A stretch of DNA of 64,000 nucleotides from DAOPYU01 sp942493245 (GCA_942493245.1 OW818685.1:4216001-4280000); one strand, 5' to 3'; positions 1-8,794 are shown, numbered from the stretch's first letter. The notes: generated from the letters alone by a model not told the origin. A program made the numbers and translations.

Positions 1-126
1 CAGCCGTTTCTTTCTGTCCAACTGAAGTTGGGGGAGCATTATACGTTCCAGGCGGCAGAATCTCTGGAGGAGGTCAGAGCGTCTTCAGTTGCGCTTGCGA
101 ATAGGAAACATGCACACCGACAATGA
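1..126 (+). CDS. C-terminal end of a protein that starts outside the window
   Basis: The frame beginning at base 1 stays open for 41 codons and stops with TGA at 124-126, only 12 nt before the first sulfotransferase. The visible tail is hydrophilic and ends in a basic stretch. Because the genes that follow are closely packed on the same strand, this is probably the preceding member of the glycan operon. Nothing in 41 residues identifies a family. A second frame is also open to about base 107 but is rich in Gly and Cys and looks less like protein. Confidence 0.4.
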   Translation, partial: QPFLSVQLKLGEHYTFQAAESLEEVRASSVALANRKHAHRQ

Positions 127-138
127 CGGAACGACACC

Positions 139-1044
139 ATGAATTCTGCTAGCGCGGGTTTGAGAAATCTCGTCGGACAGATTGCGCGAACCGTTTATTG
201 TGCGCTTCCTTTTCGAGGGATCGAGCGTCCCGTCTTTATCATTGGGTGCGGTCGGTCCGGGACCACGATTCTGGGCGCAACCCTGGCGAAGCATCGGCTG
301 GTCACCTACCTGAATGAACCGTGTCATCTGTGGTTTTCCGCCTATCCGCAGACGGACATCTGGACGCCGAAGGCTCAGTCCCGCGGGGGAAAACTGGCTC
401 TCACGGCCGCGGACACAGAAGCGGGAAAAAGCCGGAAAATCGGTCGGCTTTTCCGCCTGGAAACTTGGATAAGCGGAAAGCCCGTTCTGATCGAAAAATT
501 GCCGGTCAACAGCTTCCGTCTGAATTTCATCCAGGAGATTTTCCCCGAGGCGCGTTTCATCCATATCTACCGGAATGGTCTGGAAGTGGCCCGGTCCATC
601 GAGGAAATCAGCAAGAAGGGCCGGTGGTTTGGGACGAATTCCTATAAATGGGACCGGCTGACTGAATACGCCTCGGGCCGGGAAGACACAAGGGATCTCC
701 CTGCGCTCTGTTCTTCCTTCTATGAAAAAGGCTTACTCGAATGGCGGTTGAGCGCGGAGGCGGCCGTCGAGTTCTTGAACCGTCTTCCGGACGGCGCTTT
801 TTTCGAACTGAACTACGACGAGCTGGTCGAAGAACCGCTCAAAACCCTCTCACAAGTCCTGGAATTCGTTGGCCTGGAGGATGACCCTGAAGTGAAACGT
901 TTTGTCTCCGAGAACCTGGCTCGCAAAACAGGCAAGTTGGGGCGCTGCGAGGTTTCCGAAAAAGAGCGAATACTGGGAGGGAAACTCCTGCCGCTGTCCA
1001 TGAATGGGGTCGGGAGGTTGACAAGGCGCTGCGCCCTGTCTTGA
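139..1044 (+). CDS. Sulfotransferase family protein (PAPS-dependent)
   Basis: 301-aa protein, probably transferring sulfate from PAPS to a glycan or lipid acceptor. The 5'-phosphosulfate loop is clear near residues 36-43 (GCGRSGTT), following a short hydrophobic strand (VFII). The 3'-phosphate site is the IYRNGLEVARS segment with Arg145 and Ser153. Length fits the Sulfotransfer_1/3 families. The start at 139 is chosen because it sits just after the preceding stop and no other ATG lies close upstream. The next gene is a second sulfotransferase, followed by a sulfatase-like protein and three glycosyltransferases, so the acceptor is probably a cell-surface polysaccharide built by this operon. 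The acceptor itself cannot be deduced. Confidence 0.85.
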   Translation: MNSASAGLRNLVGQIARTVYCALPFRGIERPVFIIGCGRSGTTILGATLAKHRLVTYLNEPCHLWFSAYPQTDIWTPKAQSRGGKLALTAADTEAGKSRKIGRLFRLETWISGKPVLIEKLPVNSFRLNFIQEIFPEARFIHIYRNGLEVARSIEEISKKGRWFGTNSYKWDRLTEYASGREDTRDLPALCSSFYEKGLLEWRLSAEAAVEFLNRLPDGAFFELNYDELVEEPLKTLSQVLEFVGLEDDPEVKRFVSENLARKTGKLGRCEVSEKERILGGKLLPLSMNGVGRLTRRCALS

Positions 1045-1117
1045 TTTTGTGGCGCTTCATGCAGGTCTCCGACCGGTTCCACAAGTTCACACCACGCAAG
1101 AAAAGCGAGAAACGGGT

Positions 1118-1969
1118 ATGCAGGACGATTTGACACGCATTTGCGACGCGCAACGGGAGTTGTACGCCCGGCGCTGGGACGAAACCTCGTGGGACGGGCA
1201 GCCGCTCTATCCCATCCAGTTGCCACTCGAGGAAATCCTGCGCGGTTCGCCCATTCCGCTGCACCGACCCTACCCGGCCACCCATCTCAACGCGGTGGGT
1301 ACGCCGCGTTGCGGCACCAAGTGGCTGCAGCGGATTCTGACCCTGTTGACGGTTCCGCAACGCGAGCCGTCTTTTCTGGAAAAGGTGTGCAAGCCGATTT
1401 TCGACCGTCGGCGGCGGATCGCCCACTTTCACGAAGGCATCCTCGAAGACTACAAACCGTCCCAGAAGATCGTGTTCATCTACCGCGACGTGCGCGACGC
1501 CGTGGTGTCGGGGTATGTGTATATCAAGACGGGCCAGCACCCGGGGATGATGAACTGCACCACCGAACTGCACCAGGCCCGCAGTCAGGAAGAGGGGCTG
1601 CGCGCACAACTGGTGATGTATATGAAATACCGGATGCCGGTTCTGAACTACTGGTACCGGCTCGACGCGCCCAATGTGGTGAAAGTGCGCTATGAAGATC
1701 TGCTGCGGAATCTCGACGGCGAGATCCGGCGGATCAACCGGGAGGCGCAGCTGGGAGCCGACGAGGAAACTTTAAGCCGCACGATCGCCCAGTCGTCGTT
1801 CCGGAGCATGACCGGCGGGCGCACCCAGGGGCAGGAGGACCGCCAGTCGCACCAGCGCAAAGGGGTTCAGGGCGACTGGCGTAACTGGTTCAACGACGAC
1901 CTCCGGCAGACCTTCCGCCAGATGGGCGGCGAGGCCTTCCTGCGCGATCTTGGATACGAGGTTGAATGA
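1118..1969 (+). CDS. Second sulfotransferase-like protein
   Basis: About 283 aa from the ATG at 1118. The frame is open to 1049, but the upstream part looks non-conserved. The PAPS loop is at about residues 61-69 (GTPRCGTKW) and the 3'-phosphate motif at about 122-131 (YRDVRDAVVS), both typical of the Sulfotransfer_1 fold. This GTPRCGTKWL form differs from the GCGRSGTT form of the neighbour, so the two are not recent duplicates and may modify different positions. Its stop overlaps the start of the next gene (ATGA-type overlap at 1966-1969), implying translational coupling within the operon. Confidence 0.85.
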   Translation: MQDDLTRICDAQRELYARRWDETSWDGQPLYPIQLPLEEILRGSPIPLHRPYPATHLNAVGTPRCGTKWLQRILTLLTVPQREPSFLEKVCKPIFDRRRRIAHFHEGILEDYKPSQKIVFIYRDVRDAVVSGYVYIKTGQHPGMMNCTTELHQARSQEEGLRAQLVMYMKYRMPVLNYWYRLDAPNVVKVRYEDLLRNLDGEIRRINREAQLGADEETLSRTIAQSSFRSMTGGRTQGQEDRQSHQRKGVQGDWRNWFNDDLRQTFRQMGGEAFLRDLGYEVE

Positions 1970-2892
1970 GCATGAACTTCTGGCAAAAAGTTAAAAACGC
2001 GATCCCGCAGACGGCGCCGGTGCGCCTGGTGGACCGGCTGTTCGAACGCTATCCCCTTTACATGCGCTACCGCCACCGGGGACTGAAGTTTGAAACCACC
2101 TCGATTGTGCTGATCACGCTCGATTCTCTGCGCTACGATACCGCCCAGTTGGCCCGCACCCCCAACTTCGACCGCCTGTTCGCCGAATATGGGTCGCAGG
2201 GGTGGGTGCTCACCGGGGCGCATGGGACCTACACCCTGCCCGCCCACGTTTCGATGCTCCACGCCGGGATTATGGCGTGCGACAACCGGCCCGAGGTGCC
2301 CGCGCCGTTCAATCGCGACAAGGGGCGGATTTTCAAGGCCCAGCTGGCCTGGGAACGCACGACCGGCGCCATGTTTCCCACGCCTGCCGCCCCCAACATC
2401 GTCAAGGGGTTCGAAGCGCTGAATTACCGCACTATCGGCGTGGGCGGGGTGCATTGGTTCGACACCCGATTTGTCACGTCGCGGTTCTGGAAGGACGATT
2501 ATTTTCAGGAATTCTACTGGAACGATACGTTCTGCGAGAAAGATCCCCGTTCGTTCGAAAACCAGATCGCCGCCATCCGCACTCTCGGTCTGCGCACCTG
2601 CGGCAAACCGATTTTTCTGTTTCTCAATGTGTCTAGCACCCACACCCCCTACATGGGTTTCGAGCCGACGGTGGCGGGTCAGGCGAAGGCGCTCGAATAC
2701 GTGGATTCGCACTTGCCCGAGTTGCTCGAACTGCTGCCCGACCGGTGCGATCTGATGATTCTGGCCGACCACGGCGAATGCTTCGGCGAAGAGGGCCTCT
2801 GGGGTCACAGTTTCTACCACCCCCGGGTGATGGAAGTGCCGTTTGCCTACATCAAGGGGTTCAAAGATCCCGACCGCACGAAGCAGGCGTGA
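1966..2892 (+). CDS. Sulfatase-like alkaline-phosphatase-superfamily hydrolase or transferase
   Basis: 308 aa. The first metal-binding segment is ITLDSLRYD (Asp53) and the second is ADHGE at about 267-271, followed by GLWGH, which is the order expected for the alkaline phosphatase/sulfatase superfamily. The nucleophile position carries YTLPAHVSM (Thr90) rather than the Cys/Ser-X-Pro-X-Arg signature that is matured to formylglycine in classical sulfatases. The protein may therefore be a phospho-transferase or hydrolase, or an atypical sulfatase. There is no signal peptide or long membrane segment, so it probably acts in the cytoplasm. It lies between two sulfotransferases and three glycosyltransferases, so a role in trimming or decorating the same glycan is an inference. 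Confidence 0.75.
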   Translation: MSMNFWQKVKNAIPQTAPVRLVDRLFERYPLYMRYRHRGLKFETTSIVLITLDSLRYDTAQLARTPNFDRLFAEYGSQGWVLTGAHGTYTLPAHVSMLHAGIMACDNRPEVPAPFNRDKGRIFKAQLAWERTTGAMFPTPAAPNIVKGFEALNYRTIGVGGVHWFDTRFVTSRFWKDDYFQEFYWNDTFCEKDPRSFENQIAAIRTLGLRTCGKPIFLFLNVSSTHTPYMGFEPTVAGQAKALEYVDSHLPELLELLPDRCDLMILADHGECFGEEGLWGHSFYHPRVMEVPFAYIKGFKDPDRTKQA

Positions 2893-2902
2893 GGAGGCTT
2901 CG

Positions 2903-4018
2903 ATGCTCGATTCGTCCAGCGCCGGGAGTTCGATGAATCCCTCGCCTTCCCCTGCCGTTTCGGTGTTGCTGCCGGTTTACAACGCCGCATCGTACGTCGG
3001 CCTGTCCATCGAGAGCATTCTGACGCAGACCTTGGGTGACTTTGAATTGATCCTGATGGACGACGGCTCGACCGACGATTCGTTCTCGGCGCTCGAGGAC
3101 TGGGCGCGGCGCGACGCGCGGATCGTGCTGGTCCGCAACGAGCGCAACCTCGGGTTGATCCGGACCCTGAACCGGGGGTTGGGGCTGGCCCGGGGCGAAT
3201 TCATCGCCCGTCAGGACGCCGACGATTGTTCCGAACCGCAGCGCCTGGAACGCCAGGTGGCTTTTCTGCGGGCGCATGCGGAGGTCGGCCTGCTGGGCGC
3301 CGCGTACCACGCGGTGGATGCGCGGGGGCGTCGCCTCTATACCTTCTGTCCCCCACAGTCCGATACCGCCATCCGCTGGATGGCGCTCTTTCAGAACCCC
3401 TTCTGCCACACCTCGGTTCTGTTTCGCCGGGCGTTGGCCGCCGGACGCGAGGCGTCGTTCTACGACGAGCGGGCGCTCCATGCCGAAGATTACGAACTCT
3501 GGGTCCGGCTGCTCGAACAGACCCGCGGGGCCAACCTGGCCGAGCCGCTGGTGCGCTGGCGCAAGCACAGCGAGAGCGTCAGTGTCCTCCACGAAGCGAC
3601 ACAGACCACCTTCGCCACCGAGCTGGCCCGCCGCCAGATGCTGGCGTTGCTGCCCGGTTTGGCGATTTCGCCCGAGGAGACGGCTCGCTTGCGCGCCTGG
3701 CACAACAGTCTGCCTCTGACGATGACCCGCGCCGATCTGGCGCTGTGCGCCCGTTATTTCGACCTGCTCGACGCGCTGGCCGCCCGCCCGGACAGCGATC
3801 CCGCCGAAATCGCCCGGATTCGCACCGAACCGCCGATCCGGATTCTGCGGTTCCTGAGCGCCCGCACGAGCGCCCACCGGTTTTGGGCTTGCAGTTTGCT
3901 CCCCGCATGGGCATGTTATCGTTTTTGCCGTTCGCTGGGGCGCCAACCGTGGCTGGCGCTGGCTGCGGCAAAACAATTTTTGGAAAGCCGATTGGCCCAG
4001 ACTGGCGCCGGAACATGA
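2903..4018 (+). CDS. Glycosyltransferase family 2
   Basis: 371 aa from ATG 2903, preceded by a perfect GAGGAGG ribosome-binding site at 2891-2897, which decides the start even though the frame is open earlier. The GT-A nucleotide-binding fold is plain: VLLPVYNA at about residues 21-28, MDDGSTDD at 52-59, and the metal-binding DADD at 105-108. A later HAEDYELWVRL segment matches the acceptor-side ED motif of bacterial inverting GT2 enzymes. The C-terminal third is helical and not diagnostic. It overlaps the next glycosyltransferase by ATGA at 4015-4018. It probably adds one sugar during surface polysaccharide assembly; donor and linkage are unknown. Confidence 0.88.
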   Translation: MLDSSSAGSSMNPSPSPAVSVLLPVYNAASYVGLSIESILTQTLGDFELILMDDGSTDDSFSALEDWARRDARIVLVRNERNLGLIRTLNRGLGLARGEFIARQDADDCSEPQRLERQVAFLRAHAEVGLLGAAYHAVDARGRRLYTFCPPQSDTAIRWMALFQNPFCHTSVLFRRALAAGREASFYDERALHAEDYELWVRLLEQTRGANLAEPLVRWRKHSESVSVLHEATQTTFATELARRQMLALLPGLAISPEETARLRAWHNSLPLTMTRADLALCARYFDLLDALAARPDSDPAEIARIRTEPPIRILRFLSARTSAHRFWACSLLPAWACYRFCRSLGRQPWLALAAAKQFLESRLAQTGAGT

Positions 4019-5070
4019 TCCACTCCCCCTCCCTTCCCCCCCTGGACTCTGACCCGGCGATCAGCGTGGTGATCTGCACCTTCAACCGCGCCCCCCTGCT
4101 CGAGGACGCCGTCGTGTCGCTCTACGAGCAGACGTGCGATCCAGCGCTCTTCGAGGTGCTGGTGGTGGACAACAATTCCACCGACGACACGGCCGAGCGG
4201 TGCGAACGGCTGATGAGCCGATACCCGAGCCTGCGGACGGTCAAGGAAACCCGCACCGGCTTGTCGCACGCCCGCAACCGGGGACTCGAGGAAGCGCGCG
4301 GACGCTACATCGGCTACCTCGACGACGACGCCAAGGTGCCGCCCCACTGGATCGAGCAGGCCGAGAAGATCATTCGGGAACTCGCGCCGCTGGCCTTTGG
4401 CGGGCCTTATGTGCCCTATTACAACTCGCCCAAACCGTTCTGGTACAAGGACGCGTACGGCTCGCGCGAGCCGGCGGAATCCTCCCGCTGGCTGAAAGAA
4501 AACGAAAGCCTCACGGGCAACAATATGTTCTTTCGCCGCGACGTACTCGAGGAACTGGGCGGTTTCGACCCCCGGCTCGGCATGACCGGCTACCAGGTCG
4601 AGTACGGCGAAGAGACCGCGGTGCAGCGCTGCATTTTCTACCGCTGGCCCGACCGGGCCGACCGGGCCATTTACAACGACCAGGAACTGTTCATCTACCA
4701 CCTGGCGCCGGCGCGCAAGCTGAGCCTGCGCTGGCGCATCGTCGAGCAATACCAGGTGGGACGCTCATATCCCCGGATGCAGGCGTCGGTGGGCCAGTTT
4801 CTGCCCCAGACGCCCGAGGTGGATGCCGCTCCAGCCGCCCCCGCCGGGTCTCTTCTGAGCCGTGTGCTCGTTCCGACATTCCGGCTCCTCCGGCTCCACG
4901 CGGGCAATTTCGTCAAGGGCTTTCTCATCCGCGACCGCGAGCGGTATCCCTACTGGCAAAACTATTTCTACGAGAGCGGCTCGATCGTCTTTTTCTTCAT
5001 GGGGTGCGTCCACGAATATCTGAGTCTGTTCGCGCAGAAACTGCGCCGCCGCCCCCAGACCGATGCCTGA
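4015..5070 (+). CDS. Glycosyltransferase family 2
   Basis: 351 aa. The start is the ATG overlapping the previous stop. The frame continues upstream to 3226 only as a shadow of the preceding gene. GT-A motifs: ISVVICTFNRA at about residues 16-26, VDNNSTDDT at 51-59 and YLDDDAKVP with the DXD-type DDD at 103-105. A long C-terminal portion ends in aromatic, membrane-proximal sequence (IVFFFMGCVHEYL), suggesting loose membrane association. It is translationally coupled to the gene before and followed 24 nt later by another GT2, so three glycosyltransferases are made together. Confidence 0.87.
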   Translation: MIHSPSLPPLDSDPAISVVICTFNRAPLLEDAVVSLYEQTCDPALFEVLVVDNNSTDDTAERCERLMSRYPSLRTVKETRTGLSHARNRGLEEARGRYIGYLDDDAKVPPHWIEQAEKIIRELAPLAFGGPYVPYYNSPKPFWYKDAYGSREPAESSRWLKENESLTGNNMFFRRDVLEELGGFDPRLGMTGYQVEYGEETAVQRCIFYRWPDRADRAIYNDQELFIYHLAPARKLSLRWRIVEQYQVGRSYPRMQASVGQFLPQTPEVDAAPAAPAGSLLSRVLVPTFRLLRLHAGNFVKGFLIRDRERYPYWQNYFYESGSIVFFFMGCVHEYLSLFAQKLRRRPQTDA

Positions 5071-5094
5071 GACCCCGGAGGTTCCGTTTCGTTC

Positions 5095-6102
5095 ATGACA
5101 ACCATTTCCATTATCGTCCCCGCCTACAACGCCCGGAAGGGAATCGCCAAGTGCCTCGACGCTCTGCTCCGGCAGACGGGCCTCGAACATGCGCCCGAAA
5201 TTATTGTGGTGGATGACGGCTCGACCGACGAGACGCCCGATATTGTCGGGCGCTATCCGGGTGTCCGCCTCATCCGCCAGAAAAACGCCGGGGCCGGACC
5301 CGCCCGTAACACCGGCATCCAGGCCTCGACCGGCGATTTTCTGCTCTTCACCGATTCGGACTGCGAACCCGATCCCACCTGGGCCGCCGAAATCCTCAAG
5401 GGGTTCACCTCCGACGACATCGCGATGGTGATGGGTTCGACCCGGACCGACCTGGGGGAGAACAACATCTACGCCCGCACGTTCCAGGGGCGCGACTACA
5501 TCGCCGTGCGCCCGGGGCCGACCAATCGTTTCAATTCCAACAACCTGGCGCTGCGCCGCTGGGCCGCGCTGGCCTTCCTTTTCGATCCGGCCCTGCCCAT
5601 CTACTGCGAGGACAACGACCAGGGGTGGCGCCTGCTCGCCGCCGGCTACCAGACCATCTTTTACCCGTCGGCCCAGATCGCCCACCACCACCCCTACACG
5701 ACTCGGTCGTTCTACCGAAACGCCTACCTCGAGGGGCGCGCCTCCGCCCGGCTGCACTACAAGCACGGCCTCTGGATTCCGCGCGACAAGGCCGCGTTCC
5801 TCGCCGCGCTCGGCGCGTTGTTGCTCGCTCCGGTCTGGTCCGGGTTTCTCTGGCTCGCCCTGTTATTCTTCCTGCTGTTTCTGGCCTCGCTGCTCTTCAA
5901 CGAACTCTATTTCAAGCACAAACCGCTCGGGCTGGCCCTGACGATCTATCCCGTTCAGTTCTCCTGGTATCTGGTGCGGATCTACGGGTACCTTCTGATG
6001 ATGGGGCGCATCCTGCTCGGACTGGAACCGGCCATCCGCGCCTCGAAACGAGCCTGGTACGCCGAGCGCCAACGCCTCCACGAGGCGAAACGCGGCGCTT
6101 GA
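5095..6102 (+). CDS. Membrane-anchored glycosyltransferase family 2
   Basis: 335 aa. The N-terminal GT-A domain has IVPAYNA, VVDDGSTDE (about residues 38-46) and TDSDCEPD (DSD at 87-89). A CEDNDQGWRL segment is the acceptor-side ED motif. Residues about 233-268 form one or two transmembrane helices (runs such as LLALLFFLLFLASLLF) and a further amphipathic helix near 280-305 ends in a basic tail. This architecture is common for inner-membrane glycosyltransferases acting on lipid-linked sugars. It is the last gene of the operon; about 270 nt with no recognisable gene separate it from the next frame. Confidence 0.87.
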   Translation: MTTISIIVPAYNARKGIAKCLDALLRQTGLEHAPEIIVVDDGSTDETPDIVGRYPGVRLIRQKNAGAGPARNTGIQASTGDFLLFTDSDCEPDPTWAAEILKGFTSDDIAMVMGSTRTDLGENNIYARTFQGRDYIAVRPGPTNRFNSNNLALRRWAALAFLFDPALPIYCEDNDQGWRLLAAGYQTIFYPSAQIAHHHPYTTRSFYRNAYLEGRASARLHYKHGLWIPRDKAAFLAALGALLLAPVWSGFLWLALLFFLLFLASLLFNELYFKHKPLGLALTIYPVQFSWYLVRIYGYLLMMGRILLGLEPAIRASKRAWYAERQRLHEAKRGA

Positions 6103-6376
6103 AACAGACCCGACGCCTCCGACGGGCCTATCCGCGTGCCTGCCCCCCGCTTGACAGAATCCCCAGGCCTGTGCGAATCTATCCCCGTCAGGGTACACCG
6201 CCGGGCGCCCGAAAGCCTTCCCCTTCGAGGGGAATCGTGTTTCCACCCGCCGGGCCAGCAGCCCTGAAGGGGGGGATGAATAAGATGCTGTCCCTATATT
6301 TCCAGGCGCATTTCCTCTTCACACGATTTTCCCGCGGAACGGTAAACTCTTCCCCTCCCTATCGAAAGGAAAACCC

Positions 6377-7846
6377 ATGTTCATCATCCATGTCTTCGTC
6401 CATGTGAAACCCGACTGCGTGGAGACCTTCCGCGCCGCCACACTCGACAATGCGCGCAACAGTGTGCTGGAACCGGGAATAGCCCGGTTCGATGTGGTCC
6501 AGCAACTCGACGATCCCACGCGGTTCTGTCTGGTCGAGGTGTACCGCACGCCCGAGGACCAGCTGCGCCACCGCGAGACGGCGCATTACGCCACCTGGCG
6601 CGACACGGTGGCCGAGCTTGATGGCGGAACCGCGAACCGCCGTAAAATACTCCGATGTTTTTCCGGACGACAAAGGATGGGACTGACCGTGCGTTTCGAA
6701 TTTGCCACCGCTGCCCGGATCCTCTTCGGACCGGGAACCGCCGCTGAAATTCCCGCCGAAGCGGCCTCACTCGGGAAAAAACCGCTCGTGGTCGCGGGCG
6801 CGAATGGCGCCCGACGCTATGCCTCTTTGATTGAGGCGCTCGGGCGCGCCGGACTGGAGCCTGCCGTCTTTTGCGTACCGGGAGAACCGGACACCGAGTT
6901 GATCGAGCAGGGCGCCACCGAGGCGCGCCGCGCGGGATGCGATCTGGTGGTCGCCATTGGCGGGGGCAGCGTGCTCGACGCGGGCAAGGCCATCGCCGCG
7001 CTTCTGATCAATCCCGGCGAACTGATGGATTACCTCGAGGTGGTGGGCCGCGCCCGTTCGCTCGAACGCCCCGCCGCGCCCTGCGTGACTGTCCCCACAA
7101 CAGCCGGTACCGGCGCGGAGGTCACGCGCAACGCCGTCCTCACGTCGAAGGCCCACCGAGTCAAGGTCAGCATGCGCAGCCCGTCCATGCTGCCGAGACT
7201 GGCCGTGGTGGACCCGGAACTGACCCTGTCGCTTCCCGCCGACGTGACGGCCGAGACGGGTCTGGACGCCCTGACGCAGCTGATCGAAGCGTTCACGTGT
7301 AACGCGCCCAACCCGATGACCGATGGCTTTTGCCGCGAGGGCATCGAGCGGGCCGCAAAGTGGCTGCGCCGCGCCTGCGAAGCGGGCGACGACCTGGCCG
7401 CGCGCGAGAACATGGCCGTGGCAAGCCTCCTGAGCGGTCTCGCGCTGGCCAACGCCCGGCTGGGTGCGGTGCATGGCTTCGCCGGGCCAATCGGCGGCCT
7501 GTTTCCCGCGCCGCACGGCGCAGTCTGCGCCCGCCTGCTTCCCGGTGTGATGGAGACCAACTGCCGGGCGCTGGAAACGCGCGCGCCGGATTCGCCTGCG
7601 CGTATGCGTTATACCGAACTGGCGCGTCTCCTCACCGGCCATCCCGACGCCACAGCGGCGGATGGAGTCGCCTGGGTGCGCGCCCTCTGTGCCGACCTCG
7701 GCGTGCGTCCCCTCGGCGCATTCGGAGTCCGTTCCGAAGACATTCCCGCCATCGTGGCCCAGGCGGGCAAAGCCAGCAGTATGAAGGGCAACCCAATCGC
7801 GCTGAGTGAAGAGGAATTGACGGCGGCGCTGACGAGGGCGCTGTGA
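6377..7846 (+). CDS. Fusion of an ABM/LsrG-like domain with an iron-containing alcohol dehydrogenase
   Basis: 489 aa reading continuously through two domains. Residues 1 to about 95 look like an antibiotic-biosynthesis-monooxygenase (ABM) alpha-beta barrel of the LsrG/YgiN kind (FIIHVFVHVKPDCVETF, then EVYRTPEDQLRHRETAHY). Residues about 101-489 are a full group III Fe-dependent alcohol dehydrogenase with the NAD-binding GGGSVLDAGKA at about 195-205 and PTTAGTGAEVT. Metal ligands Asp297, His366 and His380 are present with the usual 14-residue His spacing, but the expected His at position 301 (DALTH) is Gln (DALTQ). An internal ATG at 6677 with AAAGG directly before it could give the dehydrogenase alone. 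The substrate is unknown; a small aldehyde or alcohol is likely. Confidence 0.8.
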   Translation: MFIIHVFVHVKPDCVETFRAATLDNARNSVLEPGIARFDVVQQLDDPTRFCLVEVYRTPEDQLRHRETAHYATWRDTVAELDGGTANRRKILRCFSGRQRMGLTVRFEFATAARILFGPGTAAEIPAEAASLGKKPLVVAGANGARRYASLIEALGRAGLEPAVFCVPGEPDTELIEQGATEARRAGCDLVVAIGGGSVLDAGKAIAALLINPGELMDYLEVVGRARSLERPAAPCVTVPTTAGTGAEVTRNAVLTSKAHRVKVSMRSPSMLPRLAVVDPELTLSLPADVTAETGLDALTQLIEAFTCNAPNPMTDGFCREGIERAAKWLRRACEAGDDLAARENMAVASLLSGLALANARLGAVHGFAGPIGGLFPAPHGAVCARLLPGVMETNCRALETRAPDSPARMRYTELARLLTGHPDATAADGVAWVRALCADLGVRPLGAFGVRSEDIPAIVAQAGKASSMKGNPIALSEEELTAALTRAL

Positions 7847-7930
7847 TGTCGGGAAGAGGTTTTTGAAAGAATTTGCGGGTAGATTTTGGATGCGTCTTTC
7901 GCGTTGGGGCCAAAACACAATCCCGCTTTT

Positions 7931-8054
7931 CGTCATTCCCGCGAAAGCGGGAACCCAGATTATAGACAATCTGTTTTGATTCCTCCGGGCCATGAACGAC
8001 TTCCTTGCCTCGGGTTCGTACCTCCTCTGTATCCCCGCTTTCGCGGGGATGACG
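7931..8054. repeat. REP-like palindrome pair
   Basis: Two copies of a short palindromic unit in inverted orientation. The copy at 7931-7956 reads CGTCATTCCCGCGAAAGCGG and onward; the copy at 8033-8054 is its reverse complement (CCCCGCTTTCGCGGGGATGACG region). Each unit folds into a GC hairpin, and the outer CGTCAT ends face away from each other. This is the layout of REP doublets (BIMEs). It sits between the alcohol dehydrogenase and the YbaK gene, where the rest of 7847-8344 has no gene. A third unit is at 35405-35427. Confidence 0.7.
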
Positions 8055-8344
8055 GGGGAAAGGCTTCTATTTTCCTCGAACAAAAATGACAAACTGGACA
8101 ATGAGGAGTTCCTGGTTGGGGCAACAAGTATCCCCAACCGGCCCCAACCGGCCCTTGACCCGGCTCCCGTTTTTTACTATGATACAGGTATTGCATAATG
8201 TGTGGCGATGCGCCTCGGGCGATTCCTTGCGGGATACGGAGGGCATTCTCTTTCGGGTTCGAGTACCGGTTCCTTCACAACCGTCTGGGTGGTCTCGAAC
8301 CCGGAAGAAAAAAGCCACAGAGGTCGGGGAAAGGAGACAGGACC

Positions 8345-8794
8345 ATGCCAGTGGAAAAACTTCGCGCATATCTCGACGGAAATGCGGTCAAGTATGTGTC
8401 CATTTCGCATTCGCGGGCCTATACCGCCGCCGAAGTGGCCGCTTCGGCGCACATCCCGGGGAAGAAACTCGCCAAAGTGGTCATGGTCAAACTGGACGGG
8501 AAGATGGCCATGTATGTGACCACGGCGAATGCACGGCTCGATCTCGATCTGTTGAAAGAGACTTGCGGCGCCAAGGCCGCGGAACTGGCCGACGAGGCGG
8601 AATTCATCAAACTTTTCCCCGATTGCGAAATCGGCGCCATGCCCCCCTTCGGCAATATTTACGGCATGGATGCCTATGTGGATAAGGGGTTGACCGACGA
8701 CGAGGAAATCGCCTTCAACGCCGGGAGCCACACCGAACTCTTCCGATTGGCCTACCAGGACTTCGAGCGACTCGTCTGCCCGACGGTGGTGTGA
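8345..8794 (+). CDS. YbaK/aminoacyl-tRNA deacylase family protein
   Basis: 149 aa. It belongs to the YbaK/ProX superfamily, which hydrolyses mischarged aminoacyl-tRNAs. Recognisable features are YVSISHSRAYTAAEVA at the N-terminus, GKKLAKVVMVK with the conserved Lys, and the substrate-pocket GAMPPFGNIYG near residue 100, followed by the closing FNAGSHTELFRL. The start at 8345 is preceded by a GGAAAGGAGAC ribosome-binding site; an upstream in-frame extension to 8198 lacks one. Length matches free-standing deacylases of this family. It could edit Pro-, Cys- or Ala-tRNA; sequence alone does not decide. No partner gene is adjacent. Confidence 0.82.
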   Translation: MPVEKLRAYLDGNAVKYVSISHSRAYTAAEVAASAHIPGKKLAKVVMVKLDGKMAMYVTTANARLDLDLLKETCGAKAAELADEAEFIKLFPDCEIGAMPPFGNIYGMDAYVDKGLTDDEEIAFNAGSHTELFRLAYQDFERLVCPTVV

